Shown piece by piece: positions 35,739 through 45,229 of a stretch of DNA of 64,000 nt. Origin of the DNA: UBA2421 sp002343075 (GTDB taxonomy: Bacteria > Planctomycetota > Phycisphaerae > Tepidisphaerales > Tepidisphaeraceae); the NCBI GenBank assembly GCA_937982565.1, contig CALJLN010000010.1, positions 124,001 through 188,000 of the forward strand, read 5' to 3'. Each line of letters opens with the position of its first letter. The stretch's first letter is position 1. The notes below the pieces were generated by a model. It was not told the DNA's origin, ran no database searches, and saw only the letters and a list, made by a program, of their open reading frames with translations. The position numbers were made by a program, and so were the translations under genes.

Positions 35739-36431
35739 CTACTCGCCTCTGGCAACGCCAGCACTGTCGCGTGTTTTCACAACGATCTCGACGCGGCGAC
35801 TCGCCGATTTGCTCGATTTGGGATTGGTCTCTGCGAAGGCACGCGTACCGACCATGTTCTTGCTGATCCCCCGCTGCGAAAGGTAATCGGCCACCGTTCG
35901 CGCGCGGGCTGCGGAAAGGTCTAGATTGTCCTTCCACTTGTCCTTGGTGCGGCTGATTGGGTCGGAATCCGTATGGCCATCAACCATGATCTTCTTGCCC
36001 GGGTAGTCGTTGCTGATCGCCTTGACGATACGGTCGAGCGTCTTCTTGCTCGACTCCTTCAGTTCTGACATGCCACTGGCAAAGAGCACATCGCCGGGAA
36101 TATTGACCGTGATGGTGCCCGCGGTGTCGTCGCGGGTGACTTCGATGCCAGCCAGCGACGGGTCATCGTGTTCGCCGGGCGTGGGCGCGCGAAGCTGGCT
36201 TTGCAGGTCGGCTATCTGCTGATCTCGCGAGGCAAGCTCACCCTGCAGCCGCTGCAGGTCGCCTGGATTGGGTGACTGTTGCAGGCGTATTTCGGCTTCA
36301 TTGAGGCGGGTCTGCAGTTCGCGGTTCTGCCGATGAAGGGCAAGATTCTCATCGTGCAGCTTGTTCTGGCAGCCCGATCCCACCGCCACCGTCAGGAGCA
36401 GACCAACAATAGAGAGGGAACGTAAACCCAT
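35739..36431 (-). CDS. OmpA/MotB-family lipoprotein
   Basis: An AAAGGAG ribosome-binding site precedes the ATG. The 230-residue product has a lipoprotein signal (lipobox VGSGC near residue 21), a coiled coil (about 25-80) and a C-terminal OmpA-like peptidoglycan-binding domain with VDGHTDSDPI and LDLSAARARTVADYLSQRG motifs. It probably anchors the outer membrane to peptidoglycan, as Pal-type proteins do. Confidence 0.88.
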   Translation of the reverse strand: MGLRSLSIVGLLLTVAVGSGCQNKLHDENLALHRQNRELQTRLNEAEIRLQQSPNPGDLQRLQGELASRDQQIADLQSQLRAPTPGEHDDPSLAGIEVTRDDTAGTITVNIPGDVLFASGMSELKESSKKTLDRIVKAISNDYPGKKIMVDGHTDSDPISRTKDKWKDNLDLSAARARTVADYLSQRGISKNMVGTRAFAETNPKSSKSASRRVEIVVKTRDSAGVARGE

Positions 36432-36548
36432 TTCGCGACTCCTTTCGCCTCAGATATGCGTGTGATTCCAGCACACGAAGATGCAGTAATCTACCATGCG
36501 CCCATCGCTTGGCAATGCCACGCGGCTCTCGCCCGGCCCGGCCACCCT

Positions 36549-36929
36549 TTAGGGCGCGGGCGGCGGCAGGTCAATATCGCTGGACGAGGCGACTGCGGCG
36601 CTCTTGGTTTGCAGCCGCGCGGCTTTCACTTTCATCTCTTCAACCTCGCGCGACAACCGCTGCACTTTTGCCTTATCGCGGCCGGTGCGTAGCTGGTGAA
36701 TCGTCCGGAAAATCGTCCAGAAAAGCCACCACGCGAGAATGCTTACAAAAGCCGTAAAAAACAGCACCAACAGCAATGCCGGCTGTTTGTATTCGGTGAA
36801 AATCAGGTCAACCCCCGGATCGACCCGCGCACGAAAGTTAAAGAACAGGAAGAGCAGGACGCAAATCGCCACCGCCCCGATGAGAATCACCCGTGTATAA
36901 AACCAGAGCTTTTGCCAGAGTGTCTGCAT
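36549..36929 (-). CDS. LapA-like (DUF1049) two-helix membrane protein
   Basis: The 126-residue product has two membrane helices (about residues 11-30 and 47-72), followed by a coiled coil (LSREVEEMKVKAARLQT) and a Pro-rich tail. The layout and the spacing FFNFRARVDPGVDLIFTEYKQPALLLVLFFTAFVSIL fit LapA-domain proteins of the inner membrane. It lies 9 bp downstream of pilD and is probably cotranscribed with it. Confidence 0.65.
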   Translation of the reverse strand: MQTLWQKLWFYTRVILIGAVAICVLLFLFFNFRARVDPGVDLIFTEYKQPALLLVLFFTAFVSILAWWLFWTIFRTIHQLRTGRDKAKVQRLSREVEEMKVKAARLQTKSAAVASSSDIDLPPPAP

Positions 36930-36938
36930 ACTTTTGCC

Positions 36939-38171
36939 TTAACTGCCTGCCCAATTGCCAAGCATCTGCGCAAGACCGGTCAGCCCGGGCCGGAGCCACG
37001 CTGCGATCGGGCAATAGAATAACACAGCAACGGCGGTGCCGATAGACAGGTACGGCCCGTAGGGGATCTCCCGCTTTTGTCGCGTCGCCAGCAGATAAAG
37101 CGCGATCGCCATGCCGGCAAATGGCGCAATGAAAAATGCAACGGTAACCTGCCCGGCCCCAATAATGGCACCCACCCCAAACATCAGGTGCACATCACCC
37201 AGCCCCATCGCAACCTTGCGAAAGCCGATGGTACCGAGGATTCGAGTCACCCATACCACCAGTCCACCCACCAGCGCACCGAGCATGGCGCCGAGTGCCC
37301 CCTTTACAAAAGGCGTGGCCAGCAACGCAGTCCACCACGCCGCAACCGAATCGACGCGCAACACCAGCAAGCCGAACACCGCAGCGAGCACCAGCGCCGG
37401 AAGGAGGAACAACATCTCCCTCGCGATCTCGCTGTAAATCTGCCACACCGAGTATGGCGGGGGCAGCGGGGGCGGATTTTCCCCGCGGTTTCTCGCCTCC
37501 GTCCACTCGGCGACGATCGAATTGCGATCGACCTCCAGCAGTGGCTCACCAAGCGGGAAACTGCGGCGCACCAGCCTGCTATAGATCAGCGCTACCGAGA
37601 TGAGCCACCCGAGCGTGCCGCCCGCGGCGATGGCGTTGACCACGGGGGAAGCGATCAGCAGCGACCCCCGCATCGAGGGCGAATCGACAATCGCATGCAC
37701 CCCAACCCCCACCGCCGCGAGCAGCCAGCACATGCCCAGCGGGATGACAAACAGCTCATAGTCGATCAGGCTTGCCGCCAGGAGCGTCGCGAAGAGAAAC
37801 ATGTACAACGCGAAAATAGGCCAGTCACTGCGAATATCCAGCAATCGCACCGGCGGTGGGCACGGACCCCACTGCAGATCGAACATGGCAATGTAGTAAA
37901 ATGCAAACAACGCCCCAGTCAGAAACTCAACGATAGGATATCGCGACGAAATCGCGGCCTTGCAATATCGACATTTGCCCCCCAGCCAGAGCCAGCCGAG
38001 CACCGGAACATTGTCATACCATGCCAGCGCATGCTCGCATTTCGGGCAGCGCGACGACGGATGAGACAACGACTCGCCCCGTGGCAGTCGATAAACGACA
38101 ACGTTTAAGAATGAGCCAACGCACGCACCAAACGCAAACACGAAAGCGAGGATGACCCATTCCGGTGGCAA
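36939..38171 (-). CDS. pilD: Prepilin peptidase PilD (A24)
   Basis: The 410-residue membrane protease cleaves prepilin leaders before Phe and N-methylates them. The N-terminal GACVGSFLNVVVYRLPRGES, the two zinc-type CxxC pairs (CPKC and CRYC), and both catalytic Asp sites (LIDYELFVIP and MGLGDVHLM) are present. It is longer than usual because of an insert of about 120 residues between the two active-site helices. The start appears to be TTG at 38171; no better start fits. It would process prepilins such as the fused prepilin at 61228-62568. Confidence 0.92.
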   Translation of the reverse strand: MPPEWVILAFVFAFGACVGSFLNVVVYRLPRGESLSHPSSRCPKCEHALAWYDNVPVLGWLWLGGKCRYCKAAISSRYPIVEFLTGALFAFYYIAMFDLQWGPCPPPVRLLDIRSDWPIFALYMFLFATLLAASLIDYELFVIPLGMCWLLAAVGVGVHAIVDSPSMRGSLLIASPVVNAIAAGGTLGWLISVALIYSRLVRRSFPLGEPLLEVDRNSIVAEWTEARNRGENPPPLPPPYSVWQIYSEIAREMLFLLPALVLAAVFGLLVLRVDSVAAWWTALLATPFVKGALGAMLGALVGGLVVWVTRILGTIGFRKVAMGLGDVHLMFGVGAIIGAGQVTVAFFIAPFAGMAIALYLLATRQKREIPYGPYLSIGTAVAVLFYCPIAAWLRPGLTGLAQMLGNWAGS

Positions 38172-38183
38172 TTGAATTCTAAA

Positions 38184-40298
38184 CTACTTGCCAACCGTCT
38201 TAAGCAAGAATGAGTAAACATCGGCCACTTCGTCGAGGATCTTGCTGACCGGCTTCCCCCCGCCGTGGCCGGCTTTGGGTTCAACGCGCATCAGCAGCAG
38301 ATTCTCAGGCGAAGCGTTGGCCGCCAGCGCCGCGGCGAACTTGAAGCTGTGCGCGGGCACCACGCGATTGTCGCCTTCGCCGGTCGTGATCAGAATCGGC
38401 GGATACTTCGCCCCGGGCTTGATATTGTGTAAAGGGGAATACGCATAAAGAAACGCGAACTGGTCACTGCTCGCCTGGGCATTGCCATACTCGGGAATCC
38501 AGAACCGGCCGATGCCAAGCGTGTGATAGCGAAGCATGTCGATCACGGGCACCTGGCACACGACCGCACCATAAAGCTCAGGCCGCTGGGTGACGCACGC
38601 CGCCACAAGCAACCCGCCGTTGCTGCCGCCCTGAATGGCCACCCGGCTGCTCGATGCGTACCCCTTCGCCGCCAGCGCCTCTGCACACGCGTGGAAATCA
38701 TCGAATACATTCTGCTTTTTCTCGAGCATTCCGGCAGTGTGCCATGCTTCGCCATACTCGTCCCCGCCGCGGAGGCATGCCAGAGCGAAAACGCCCCCTT
38801 GCTCCAGCCAGGCGATGCGCGTGGCACTAAACCCCGGCGACTGCCCCACAGTAAACCCGCCGTAGCCGTATAGAATCGTTGGATTGCTACCGTCGAGCTT
38901 GATCCCTTTCTTATGCGTGACGAAGAGCGGCACCTTGGTTCCGTCTTTGCTCGTCGCAAAAATCTGGGTTGCCTCAAACTCCTCAGGGTCAAATGCAACC
39001 TTCGGAGCAAAATAGACCTCCGACTCACCCGACTTCAGATCATACCGGAACGAAGTTGAAGGATAGGTGAACGACGTGAACGTGTAGTAGAAGTCAGAAT
39101 CGCGCTTTCGCCCGCTTATCCCGCCGACTGCGCCGACCGTTGGCAGTTCGACTTGTTTATCAAACGCGCCATCGAGTTTGAACAGCTTCAACTCATTCTT
39201 GGCATCCTTTGTGTAGACCGCGACGAACCGATCACCCACCAGCGTCACCGAATCGAGCGTGTCATCGGTCTGGCCGATGAGTTCCTTCCAGTTTTCCTTC
39301 GCCGGTGCGCTGACATCGATCGCAATCAACCGTTTGCGCGGCGCGCCATCGGTGGTGAGGACGTAGAGCGTCGAGCCTTCATTTTCGATCACACGGTATG
39401 AAGCGACCTCTTCATCCACCAGCTTCAGCCACTCCGCGGCGCCGTGCTCACGGACATAAAGCCTGTTGTTTCGCGACGTACCCCGGCTGAGATAGAGCAA
39501 CTCATACTTTCCGTCTTCGGTCACGCTGATACCGAAAGACAGTTCCTTGTCATCCGGGCGCTCGTACACGAGTGTGTCGTCCGATGTTGATGTGCCGAGC
39601 TTGTGCAGAAACAGTTGATAGCCATATGCGACTTCAGTCTGCATATCTCCGCCGCCGGTGGGAAAACGGCCATAATAGAAGCCCGATTTATCCGGTAGCC
39701 AGTCCGAAACGCCCTGCCGCGCCGGCGGGATGACATCGGGCAGGTCCTGCCCGGTGAGAACGTCCTTCACGCGAATCTCCGAGTGGTCGCTGCCACTCTG
39801 GGCAAGCTGATATGTCATCAGTGTGCCATCGACCGTGTAATCAGCGCCCGAAAGCGAAACTGTCCCGTCCTCGCTGAGCTTGTTGGCATCCAGCAACACA
39901 CGCCCGGGCTGGCCGATCGTCTCCGTTACCCAGTTCACGCTCTGGTTCTGCAACCCGGTATTGGTGGAATAGAATGCAAGCTCACCCCGCCGGGCCGGCG
40001 GCGACTGCCGGGGATAGTTGTAAAGCTCGGTCAGCCGGGACTTGATCGCTTCGCGCTCGGCCCCATCGACAAACTCGCGCACCCGCAGGTTATGGGCATC
40101 GATAAACGCCCGCACTTCCGGCGCGTCCACCTGCTCCATCCATCGATACGGGTCGGCCACCTGGGTGCCGAAGAAGTCGTCGGTCTGCTCGACCGTCTTG
40201 GCTTGGGGCAAAGCTGGCAACTGCGGCGCCTCGGCGAGCGCCACGAAGTTAATCAACCCCGCCAGGACGGTTCCGCCGACGTACAACCTGCTTTTCAT
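38184..40298 (-). CDS. Prolyl oligopeptidase (S9A), secreted
   Basis: A GGGAG ribosome-binding site precedes the ATG. The 704-residue product has a signal peptide (about 1-23), a seven-bladed propeller (about 90-430) and a C-terminal hydrolase domain. The catalytic triad is visible as Ser in IQGGSNGGLLVAA, Asp in TGEGDNRVVP and His in AGHGGGKP. The N-terminal motif DDFFGTQVADPYRWME is typical. It cuts short proline-containing peptides, presumably in the periplasm. Confidence 0.93.
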   Translation of the reverse strand: MKSRLYVGGTVLAGLINFVALAEAPQLPALPQAKTVEQTDDFFGTQVADPYRWMEQVDAPEVRAFIDAHNLRVREFVDGAEREAIKSRLTELYNYPRQSPPARRGELAFYSTNTGLQNQSVNWVTETIGQPGRVLLDANKLSEDGTVSLSGADYTVDGTLMTYQLAQSGSDHSEIRVKDVLTGQDLPDVIPPARQGVSDWLPDKSGFYYGRFPTGGGDMQTEVAYGYQLFLHKLGTSTSDDTLVYERPDDKELSFGISVTEDGKYELLYLSRGTSRNNRLYVREHGAAEWLKLVDEEVASYRVIENEGSTLYVLTTDGAPRKRLIAIDVSAPAKENWKELIGQTDDTLDSVTLVGDRFVAVYTKDAKNELKLFKLDGAFDKQVELPTVGAVGGISGRKRDSDFYYTFTSFTYPSTSFRYDLKSGESEVYFAPKVAFDPEEFEATQIFATSKDGTKVPLFVTHKKGIKLDGSNPTILYGYGGFTVGQSPGFSATRIAWLEQGGVFALACLRGGDEYGEAWHTAGMLEKKQNVFDDFHACAEALAAKGYASSSRVAIQGGSNGGLLVAACVTQRPELYGAVVCQVPVIDMLRYHTLGIGRFWIPEYGNAQASSDQFAFLYAYSPLHNIKPGAKYPPILITTGEGDNRVVPAHSFKFAAALAANASPENLLLMRVEPKAGHGGGKPVSKILDEVADVYSFLLKTVGK

Positions 40299-40359
40299 GC
40301 TTTTGCTCCCGCTTAACTCGAAAAAATGGACGCCGCTTCACCCTGACGCACAACCAACA

Positions 40360-41694
40360 TCACCCGCCGACCTGCATCGCCCATGCCGGGTATCGCTGCA
40401 TCACGATTTCCAGCAGCGGCTCGATCGGCGGGGGATAGGGGTTGACCACCGCGCCTTTCATAAGGCTTTCCCGCTGGCGATCGCGCAGTTCGGCGAGTTG
40501 CTCCGCCCGCAGCGCCGTTCGGATCTCATCCTGCACCGTTTCATCGCTAAACTCCCGCGAGCGACCGTCGCTCTTGCTTTCAAGCTTCGCTATGTAAAAC
40601 GCGTTGTTATCCTCGATTGGCGCGCTGACATTGCCGGGGTTGAGCGCCCACACCGCATCTTCAATTGCCTGCCGGGCAAATGCGCCACGCTCGACGGTGC
40701 CCACTTCCCCGCCGTTGGCGCGCAGGCGGGGGTCGTCGTTGTAATCCCGGGCAATCGCAGCAAAATCTTCCCCCTTGCCCGCACGCGCCTGCAATTCGGC
40801 CGCCTTGGCAAGCGCTGCGGCGCGGTCGCCGGTTTTCTTTGTATCGACTTTGATGAGCCGGAACGTCGCCCCGGCGCGCTCTGTGAACCTCGTGGCTTTG
40901 TTTTTCTCGTAATACCGGCGCATATCCTCCGCCGTCACCTGCACACGGGGCAGGATGCGCTTGGAATAGAACAGCCGAACCAGGTTCGCGCGGTATTCTT
41001 CCTGCACCTGCTCTTCAAATGTGCGGCCCTGCTCGAGCGCGCGCTTCCGTGCCTCCTCGATCGATCCACCCGCGGCGCGAATCTGTCGCACGCGCCAGTC
41101 CATCGTCAATCCTTCAGCGCCCAGTGTCTCCTGCGCGCTGAGGTTCTTCTTGGCCGCAGCCACTTCCAACTCCGAGCGAATCAGCGCATCCACCTGGCTG
41201 CGAATTTCCTTCGCAGCATACTTCTTAAACTGCTCCGGCTGCATCTCCTTGGCATTTGCTGCAAGGTCAGGCTCGATCGGGCGCAGGACCTGGTTGGAAT
41301 AAATCGGTTCGCCGTTCACTTCCAGCACCACCCGTCCCACCGTCGATGTCACTCCCGCACCCAGCGGAGGCAGTGGGGCAGCGGCGGCGCTGGCTTCGGG
41401 GCCGGGAATCATCTCGGCAACCGAAGGGGGCACGGTAGTCACCGCAGGCTCAAGCCGGCCGGGGTCGCCACCTTCGGGGCGCAGCAAGTCAAGTCGCACG
41501 TTGTCGTAGTTTACCGACCCTGGCTGATCGATCGCCGTCCGCCGCACCGATGTATCGGCCTTGGCGATGGTCGATTCCCTGAAAAACGCCTCGGGCTTAA
41601 TGACGACCGGATCAACACCGCGCCCGCACCCCCCCGCCAGCATCGCCACCGCCGTCGCACTCGCCGTGACCATTACCGCAAATCTTTTTTGCAT
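40360..41694 (-). CDS. Parvulin-type peptidyl-prolyl isomerase lipoprotein (SurA/PrsA-like)
   Basis: A GGAGG ribosome-binding site precedes the ATG at 41694; the open frame extends to 41757. The 444-residue product has a lipoprotein signal (lipobox LAGGC near residue 20), a Pro-rich linker, a SurA-like helical domain (about 95-240) and a parvulin domain (about 255-370) with GGEVGTVERGAFARQ and VWALNPGNVSAPIE. It is probably an envelope folding chaperone. The 5' end and leader of this gene have a degenerate duplicate at 42318-42455. Confidence 0.85.
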   Translation of the reverse strand: MQKRFAVMVTASATAVAMLAGGCGRGVDPVVIKPEAFFRESTIAKADTSVRRTAIDQPGSVNYDNVRLDLLRPEGGDPGRLEPAVTTVPPSVAEMIPGPEASAAAAPLPPLGAGVTSTVGRVVLEVNGEPIYSNQVLRPIEPDLAANAKEMQPEQFKKYAAKEIRSQVDALIRSELEVAAAKKNLSAQETLGAEGLTMDWRVRQIRAAGGSIEEARKRALEQGRTFEEQVQEEYRANLVRLFYSKRILPRVQVTAEDMRRYYEKNKATRFTERAGATFRLIKVDTKKTGDRAAALAKAAELQARAGKGEDFAAIARDYNDDPRLRANGGEVGTVERGAFARQAIEDAVWALNPGNVSAPIEDNNAFYIAKLESKSDGRSREFSDETVQDEIRTALRAEQLAELRDRQRESLMKGAVVNPYPPPIEPLLEIVMQRYPAWAMQVGG

Positions 41695-41833
41695 GAATCC
41701 TCCGTTACACATGCTCGCCCACCGGCAGAATTTCCCCGAAAACCCCGGCCGAGGCAAGGCAGGCCGCTTTCCCCCTTACACCCTTCCTTAAATTTGATTG
41801 GAATCGCGCTGCAGCATTCGCCCCCCGCCCGCG

Positions 41834-41839
41834 TATAAT
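41834..41839 (+). promoter_or_regulatory. Candidate -10 box of the PilZ gene
   Basis: A perfect TATAAT lies 41 bp before the start codon. The -35 region at the expected distance (around 41811-41816) is weak, so activator help or another -35 may be needed. Confidence 0.35.
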
Positions 41840-41879
41840 TAGTGGGAACAATTTGGCCTCCTTTCAGAAAGGACCTGTC

Positions 41880-42302
41880 ATGCCAGGCGATTCCCGACCT
41901 CGTCCTCGTGTCATTGACCTATCTGACATCACCCCCGCTGCGCGCGGCGAAGAGCATCGCCGTGAAAAGCGAATGCCAGCCAACCTGCAGGCCAGCCTCA
42001 TCATGCTGGCCGACGGTGAGCAGGGCGAGCGCGTGGCGGTGACTGTCCTCAACTGCTCGCTCCACGGCATCGGCTTCCGCTGCGAAAGGGAGTTTTCCCG
42101 AAACGCCGAGTTTCTGTTGCCATTGGAGATGGAGCCGAACGAAACCGCGCTCTTCCGCTATATCGTTCGCCACTGCCGGCCCGATGGTGCGGGCTTCCTG
42201 GTCGGCGCCGAGTTTCAGGAAGTCGCCGCCTCCACCCGCTTCCTGGGCAGCCAGGATCAAATCCTCCGCGCCATTCTCCCAAGACAGGAGACCCCCGCTT
42301 AG
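41880..42302 (+). CDS. PilZ domain protein
   Basis: I choose the ATG at 41880, with GAAAGGA upstream, over an in-frame start at 41853. The 140-residue product carries the PilZ pattern: EEHRREKRMPANLQASL (RxxxR) and LNCSLHGIGFRC (a D/N-x-S-x-x-G variant with Asn in the first position). This suggests c-di-GMP binding, possibly weakened by the Asn. It lies between the parvulin gene and a degenerate copy of that gene's 5' end. Confidence 0.75.
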   Translation: MPGDSRPRPRVIDLSDITPAARGEEHRREKRMPANLQASLIMLADGEQGERVAVTVLNCSLHGIGFRCEREFSRNAEFLLPLEMEPNETALFRYIVRHCRPDGAGFLVGAEFQEVAASTRFLGSQDQILRAILPRQETPA

Positions 42303-42317
42303 TATCCCCCCGGCTAG

Positions 42318-42455
42318 CGCGCCCCCGCCAGCATCGCCACCGCCGCCGTCGACGCTGCGGCCATCATCAGCACATGTCTCTTGTGCGTGCGTCCTCCGTT
42401 GCGCATGCTCCGCTCACCACCAACTTCCGCAAAACCGCGCCGGGGGCAAGCGGGC
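42318..42455 (-). pseudogene. Relic duplicate of the parvulin-isomerase gene's leader and signal peptide
   Basis: This stretch is clearly similar to 41626-41765, the start of the parvulin gene and its upstream region, in the same orientation. Shared blocks include CGCCAGCATCGCCACCGCCG, TCCTCCGTT(G/A)C and CATGCTC-GC-CACC. Read on the minus strand it gives HKRHVLMMAAASTAAVAMLAGA, a decayed lipoprotein signal whose ATG is lost and whose lipobox Cys is Arg, followed by a stop. Confidence 0.65.
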
Positions 42456-42531
42456 CGGATTGTGATGGATGGTGCAACCGGTCCCATCGGTGCAAATCTT
42501 AGCGCGCGGCGTGGATTTCAGGCGCGCAACC

Positions 42532-42699
42532 ACCGGCACGCAACCGGCGTGCTCAAAGATCGGCGAATGGTGCTTCGGCACTCCCCCGGCGGGCCGAAAT
42601 AGCTTCGGCCGGCATTCGGGCACGCTGGCGACGGGCCGGAATCTCAATCGGCAGGATTTGGGCACGCTTGTGGCGGGGAAAAATTTCCGGATTTGATTC
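42532..42699. repeat. Four degenerate 42-bp tandem units
   Basis: Units 42532-42573, 42574-42615, 42616-42657 and 42658-42699 share the pattern GGCACGCT-GCGGGCCG-AA. In one plus-strand frame (ATG 42469 to 42696, 75 codons) they encode a 14-residue repeat, GT-(L/P)-x-x-G-R-N. Whether that frame is a gene is uncertain: it has no clear ribosome-binding site. This array and the relic before it fill the gap 42303-42769. Confidence 0.55.
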
Positions 42700-42769
42700 A
42701 GTGGCCTCAGCATTGCACCGTTGTGACCCCGCCAGGCACAGGTGTGCCGGCACGAGCGACCGATCGATC

Positions 42770-43468
42770 ATGGCAGATTATCTGCCCAGACGGGAAGCCA
42801 GCGCGCTTCAATGGATGATGCAGTTGGTTGTTTCACTGCAGGACAGCGCCGAATCGTACGGAATATCGGCCCCCCTCATGCAGCAACTGCGGCAGGCAGT
42901 GCATCAGTTTCAAGCGGCTTATGAGACGGCGAACAACCCGACCTCGCGGACAAAGCCGGCGCTCGAATTCAAAGACGTGATGCGCGATCGCGCGATCGAG
43001 GCGACACGCGCGGTGGTGCGGCAGGTCAGGGCCGGTGTGAAAGACGCATCGCGACTCGACCAACTCAACCTGCGGACGCGGAAGAAGAAGGTGCGGCGGG
43101 TGCCTGTGCCGGCGCGCGGGCCGGTGGTGTGGGTCAAACCGGCGAGCGGAAGGCAGGTGCTCGTCGGGCTGAGCGATGCGGATCGGCCCGGACGACGCGC
43201 ACGACCCCGAAACGCCGCCGGGGCGATTGTGCTGATCGCGCGCAGCCCACAGCCGCCTCACGATCGAGCGAACTGGAGCTATGCAGCGGTCACGGGTAAG
43301 TCGGCATGCGTCATTGAAGTGGGCGACGCAATTGAAAACGGCGAACCGATGTGGGTTTCTGCGGTCTGGATCAGCCCGACCAAACAATGCAGCCCGATGG
43401 CAGCACCCGTGTGTACGCGGCTCATCGATACGATCGGGGCATTCAACACCCAGCGCCTCGCCTCGTGA
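42770..43468 (+). CDS. Planctomycete hypothetical protein
   Basis: About 232 residues from the ATG at 42770 (the open frame starts at 42668). The N-terminus MADYLPRREASALQWMMQLV and the following helical part (about 10-110) resemble a planctomycete-specific family that occurs in many copies and starts with the same pattern. The C-terminal part (about 125-225) looks like a beta-sandwich with VWVKPASGRQVL and WVSAVWIS. There is no signal peptide and no known function. Confidence 0.65.
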   Translation: MADYLPRREASALQWMMQLVVSLQDSAESYGISAPLMQQLRQAVHQFQAAYETANNPTSRTKPALEFKDVMRDRAIEATRAVVRQVRAGVKDASRLDQLNLRTRKKKVRRVPVPARGPVVWVKPASGRQVLVGLSDADRPGRRARPRNAAGAIVLIARSPQPPHDRANWSYAAVTGKSACVIEVGDAIENGEPMWVSAVWISPTKQCSPMAAPVCTRLIDTIGAFNTQRLAS

Positions 43469-43519
43469 CGACGGGCTTTCAGCAACCGATGCGCCACCAG
43501 GGAAATTTCCCGGAAGAAA

Positions 43520-45226
43520 TCACACCCTGAATATCGCGCCCATTTTCTTTCCGAGGATGGCGCTGGCGCCCAGGATTGTTACGCCGAGGAAGACCATTGC
43601 CCACACGCCCAGGGCGCTGGCGAGGTATTTGCCTGTGCCGATGAGCTGGAACAGCTCGTAGATGGTCTTGGTGATGGGATAAAAATCCTGCCGCTGCGCG
43701 AGCATGAGGCTGTCGCTGACTTCGAGCATGCTGAATGCAAACGCGAGCATGGCGCCGGCGATGAGGTTGGCGGTGATGAGGGGAATGGTGATCTTCCTGG
43801 CGACGGTCAGCCCGGATGCGCCTAAGTTGGAGGCGGCCTCTTCAAGCGTGGCGGAGGTTTGTTGCAGGCCGGCGACGGCGCTGCGCACCATGTAAGGCAG
43901 GCGGCGGATGGCGTAGGCGATGACCAGGAACAGCATGGGGTTGGTCTGCACATCAAACAACGATTTCCAGAAGCCGCTTTCCTTCACCCAGCCGAGCCGG
44001 CTCAGCCAGGAGCTGATGGCGAGATAGCCGAACGCCATGACCAGCCCGGGCACGGCTAGCGGCATCATGGCGAGGGTGTCGAGCAGGCCGCGCAGGCGCA
44101 GATCGCTTCGCACCACCACAAACGCGATGGCGATGCCGAGCACCATGTTAAACACCACCGCCAGCGAGGCATATAGCAGGCTGTTGCGGATGGAGCTGAC
44201 CGTCATGCTGTGGCCAAGCGCTTCGACATAGTTGACGGTGGAAAACTCTGCGGGAAGAATCGATTGATACCAACTGCCCGGCAGCGTGAAGCTGGTGAGC
44301 ACCACGCCGAAATGGGGCAGCAGCGCGACGAAGATGACGCAGGTGAAGATCAGCGGCACCATGACCGCCAGCGCCCCGCGGGCGCGGACGGTGTTGCTGG
44401 CGGTGGATGCCTTGGACTGCATCGCGTACGCCCTTCCGCCGAAGAGCCACTTGCTCAGAACATATAGCCCCAGACTTGCCGAAAGCATGACGAAGACCAG
44501 GGCATAGGGGAAAGCGCTGGAGCCGATCTCTTTCAGTGCATCAAACACCTGCACCGGCGCGCAGCGGAGATAGTTCATGATCAGCGGCGTGCCGAGTTCG
44601 GTGAAGCTCCAGATAAACACAATCGTGCCCCCTGCGAACAGGCCGGGCATGATCAGGGGGAGTGTGATCTTGCGAAAGCGCGCAAAGCCCGTGCAGCCGA
44701 GGTTCTCGGCGGCCTGCTCCATGGCAGGATCGATGTTCGCCAGCGCCGCGGCGACATTGAGATACATGATCGGGTAGAGGGACAGCGCCTGCAGCGCGAT
44801 CACGCCGAAGTAGCGTGCCTGCCCGATCCAATCGACCGGCCCCCAGCCCATGAGCGAGTTGAGCGCGCCATACTGCCCGAGCATCTGCTGAAACCCAATC
44901 GCGCCGACAAACGGTGGGAGGATCATCGGCACCAGCAGCAGCCCCTGAAAAAGCCCCTTGCCGGCAAAATCAAACCGGTTGGCCATCCAGGCCAGCGGCA
45001 CGGCGATGAGGGTGACCAGCGTGGTTGTGCCAATGGCAATGCCCAGGCTGTTGCGCAGGCCCTCGGTGTAGATCGGGTTCTGGAAAACACCGACGATGTA
45101 GCGTGTGGTGGGCCAGCCGTCTTCAAAGAAACCGCCGGTGACCACCATCGCCAGCGGCCAGAGAAAACCGATGGCGAAGATGCCGAGTGTGATGCTGAAG
45201 ATGATCCAGGCGGTGCTGCGGCGCAT
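43520..45226 (-). CDS. Fused ABC importer permease (FbpB/ThiP type)
   Basis: The 568-residue product holds two tandem BPD-transporter permease domains with about twelve helices. The EAA loops are visible as EQAAENLGCTGFARFRKITLPLIMPG (about residue 170) and EEAASNLGASGLTVARKITIPLI (about 460). Such double permeases belong to the iron(III)/thiamine/2-aminoethylphosphonate group. It follows the binding-protein gene by 3 bp and the ATPase gene precedes both, forming a complete importer operon. Confidence 0.9.
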   Translation of the reverse strand: MRRSTAWIIFSITLGIFAIGFLWPLAMVVTGGFFEDGWPTTRYIVGVFQNPIYTEGLRNSLGIAIGTTTLVTLIAVPLAWMANRFDFAGKGLFQGLLLVPMILPPFVGAIGFQQMLGQYGALNSLMGWGPVDWIGQARYFGVIALQALSLYPIMYLNVAAALANIDPAMEQAAENLGCTGFARFRKITLPLIMPGLFAGGTIVFIWSFTELGTPLIMNYLRCAPVQVFDALKEIGSSAFPYALVFVMLSASLGLYVLSKWLFGGRAYAMQSKASTASNTVRARGALAVMVPLIFTCVIFVALLPHFGVVLTSFTLPGSWYQSILPAEFSTVNYVEALGHSMTVSSIRNSLLYASLAVVFNMVLGIAIAFVVVRSDLRLRGLLDTLAMMPLAVPGLVMAFGYLAISSWLSRLGWVKESGFWKSLFDVQTNPMLFLVIAYAIRRLPYMVRSAVAGLQQTSATLEEAASNLGASGLTVARKITIPLITANLIAGAMLAFAFSMLEVSDSLMLAQRQDFYPITKTIYELFQLIGTGKYLASALGVWAMVFLGVTILGASAILGKKMGAIFRV

Positions 45227-45229
45227 TTT

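Noticed and set aside
37077..38108. Plus-strand frame of 343 codons opposite pilD
   Set aside because: It is antisense to a full prepilin peptidase and has typical shadow composition.
40042..41838. Plus-strand frame of 598 codons opposite the parvulin gene
   Set aside because: His/Arg-rich antisense shadow over two real genes (prolyl oligopeptidase and parvulin); no domains.
42318..42455. A second functional lipoprotein gene start
   Set aside because: No ATG remains, the lipobox Cys is replaced, and a stop follows directly; treated as a relic.
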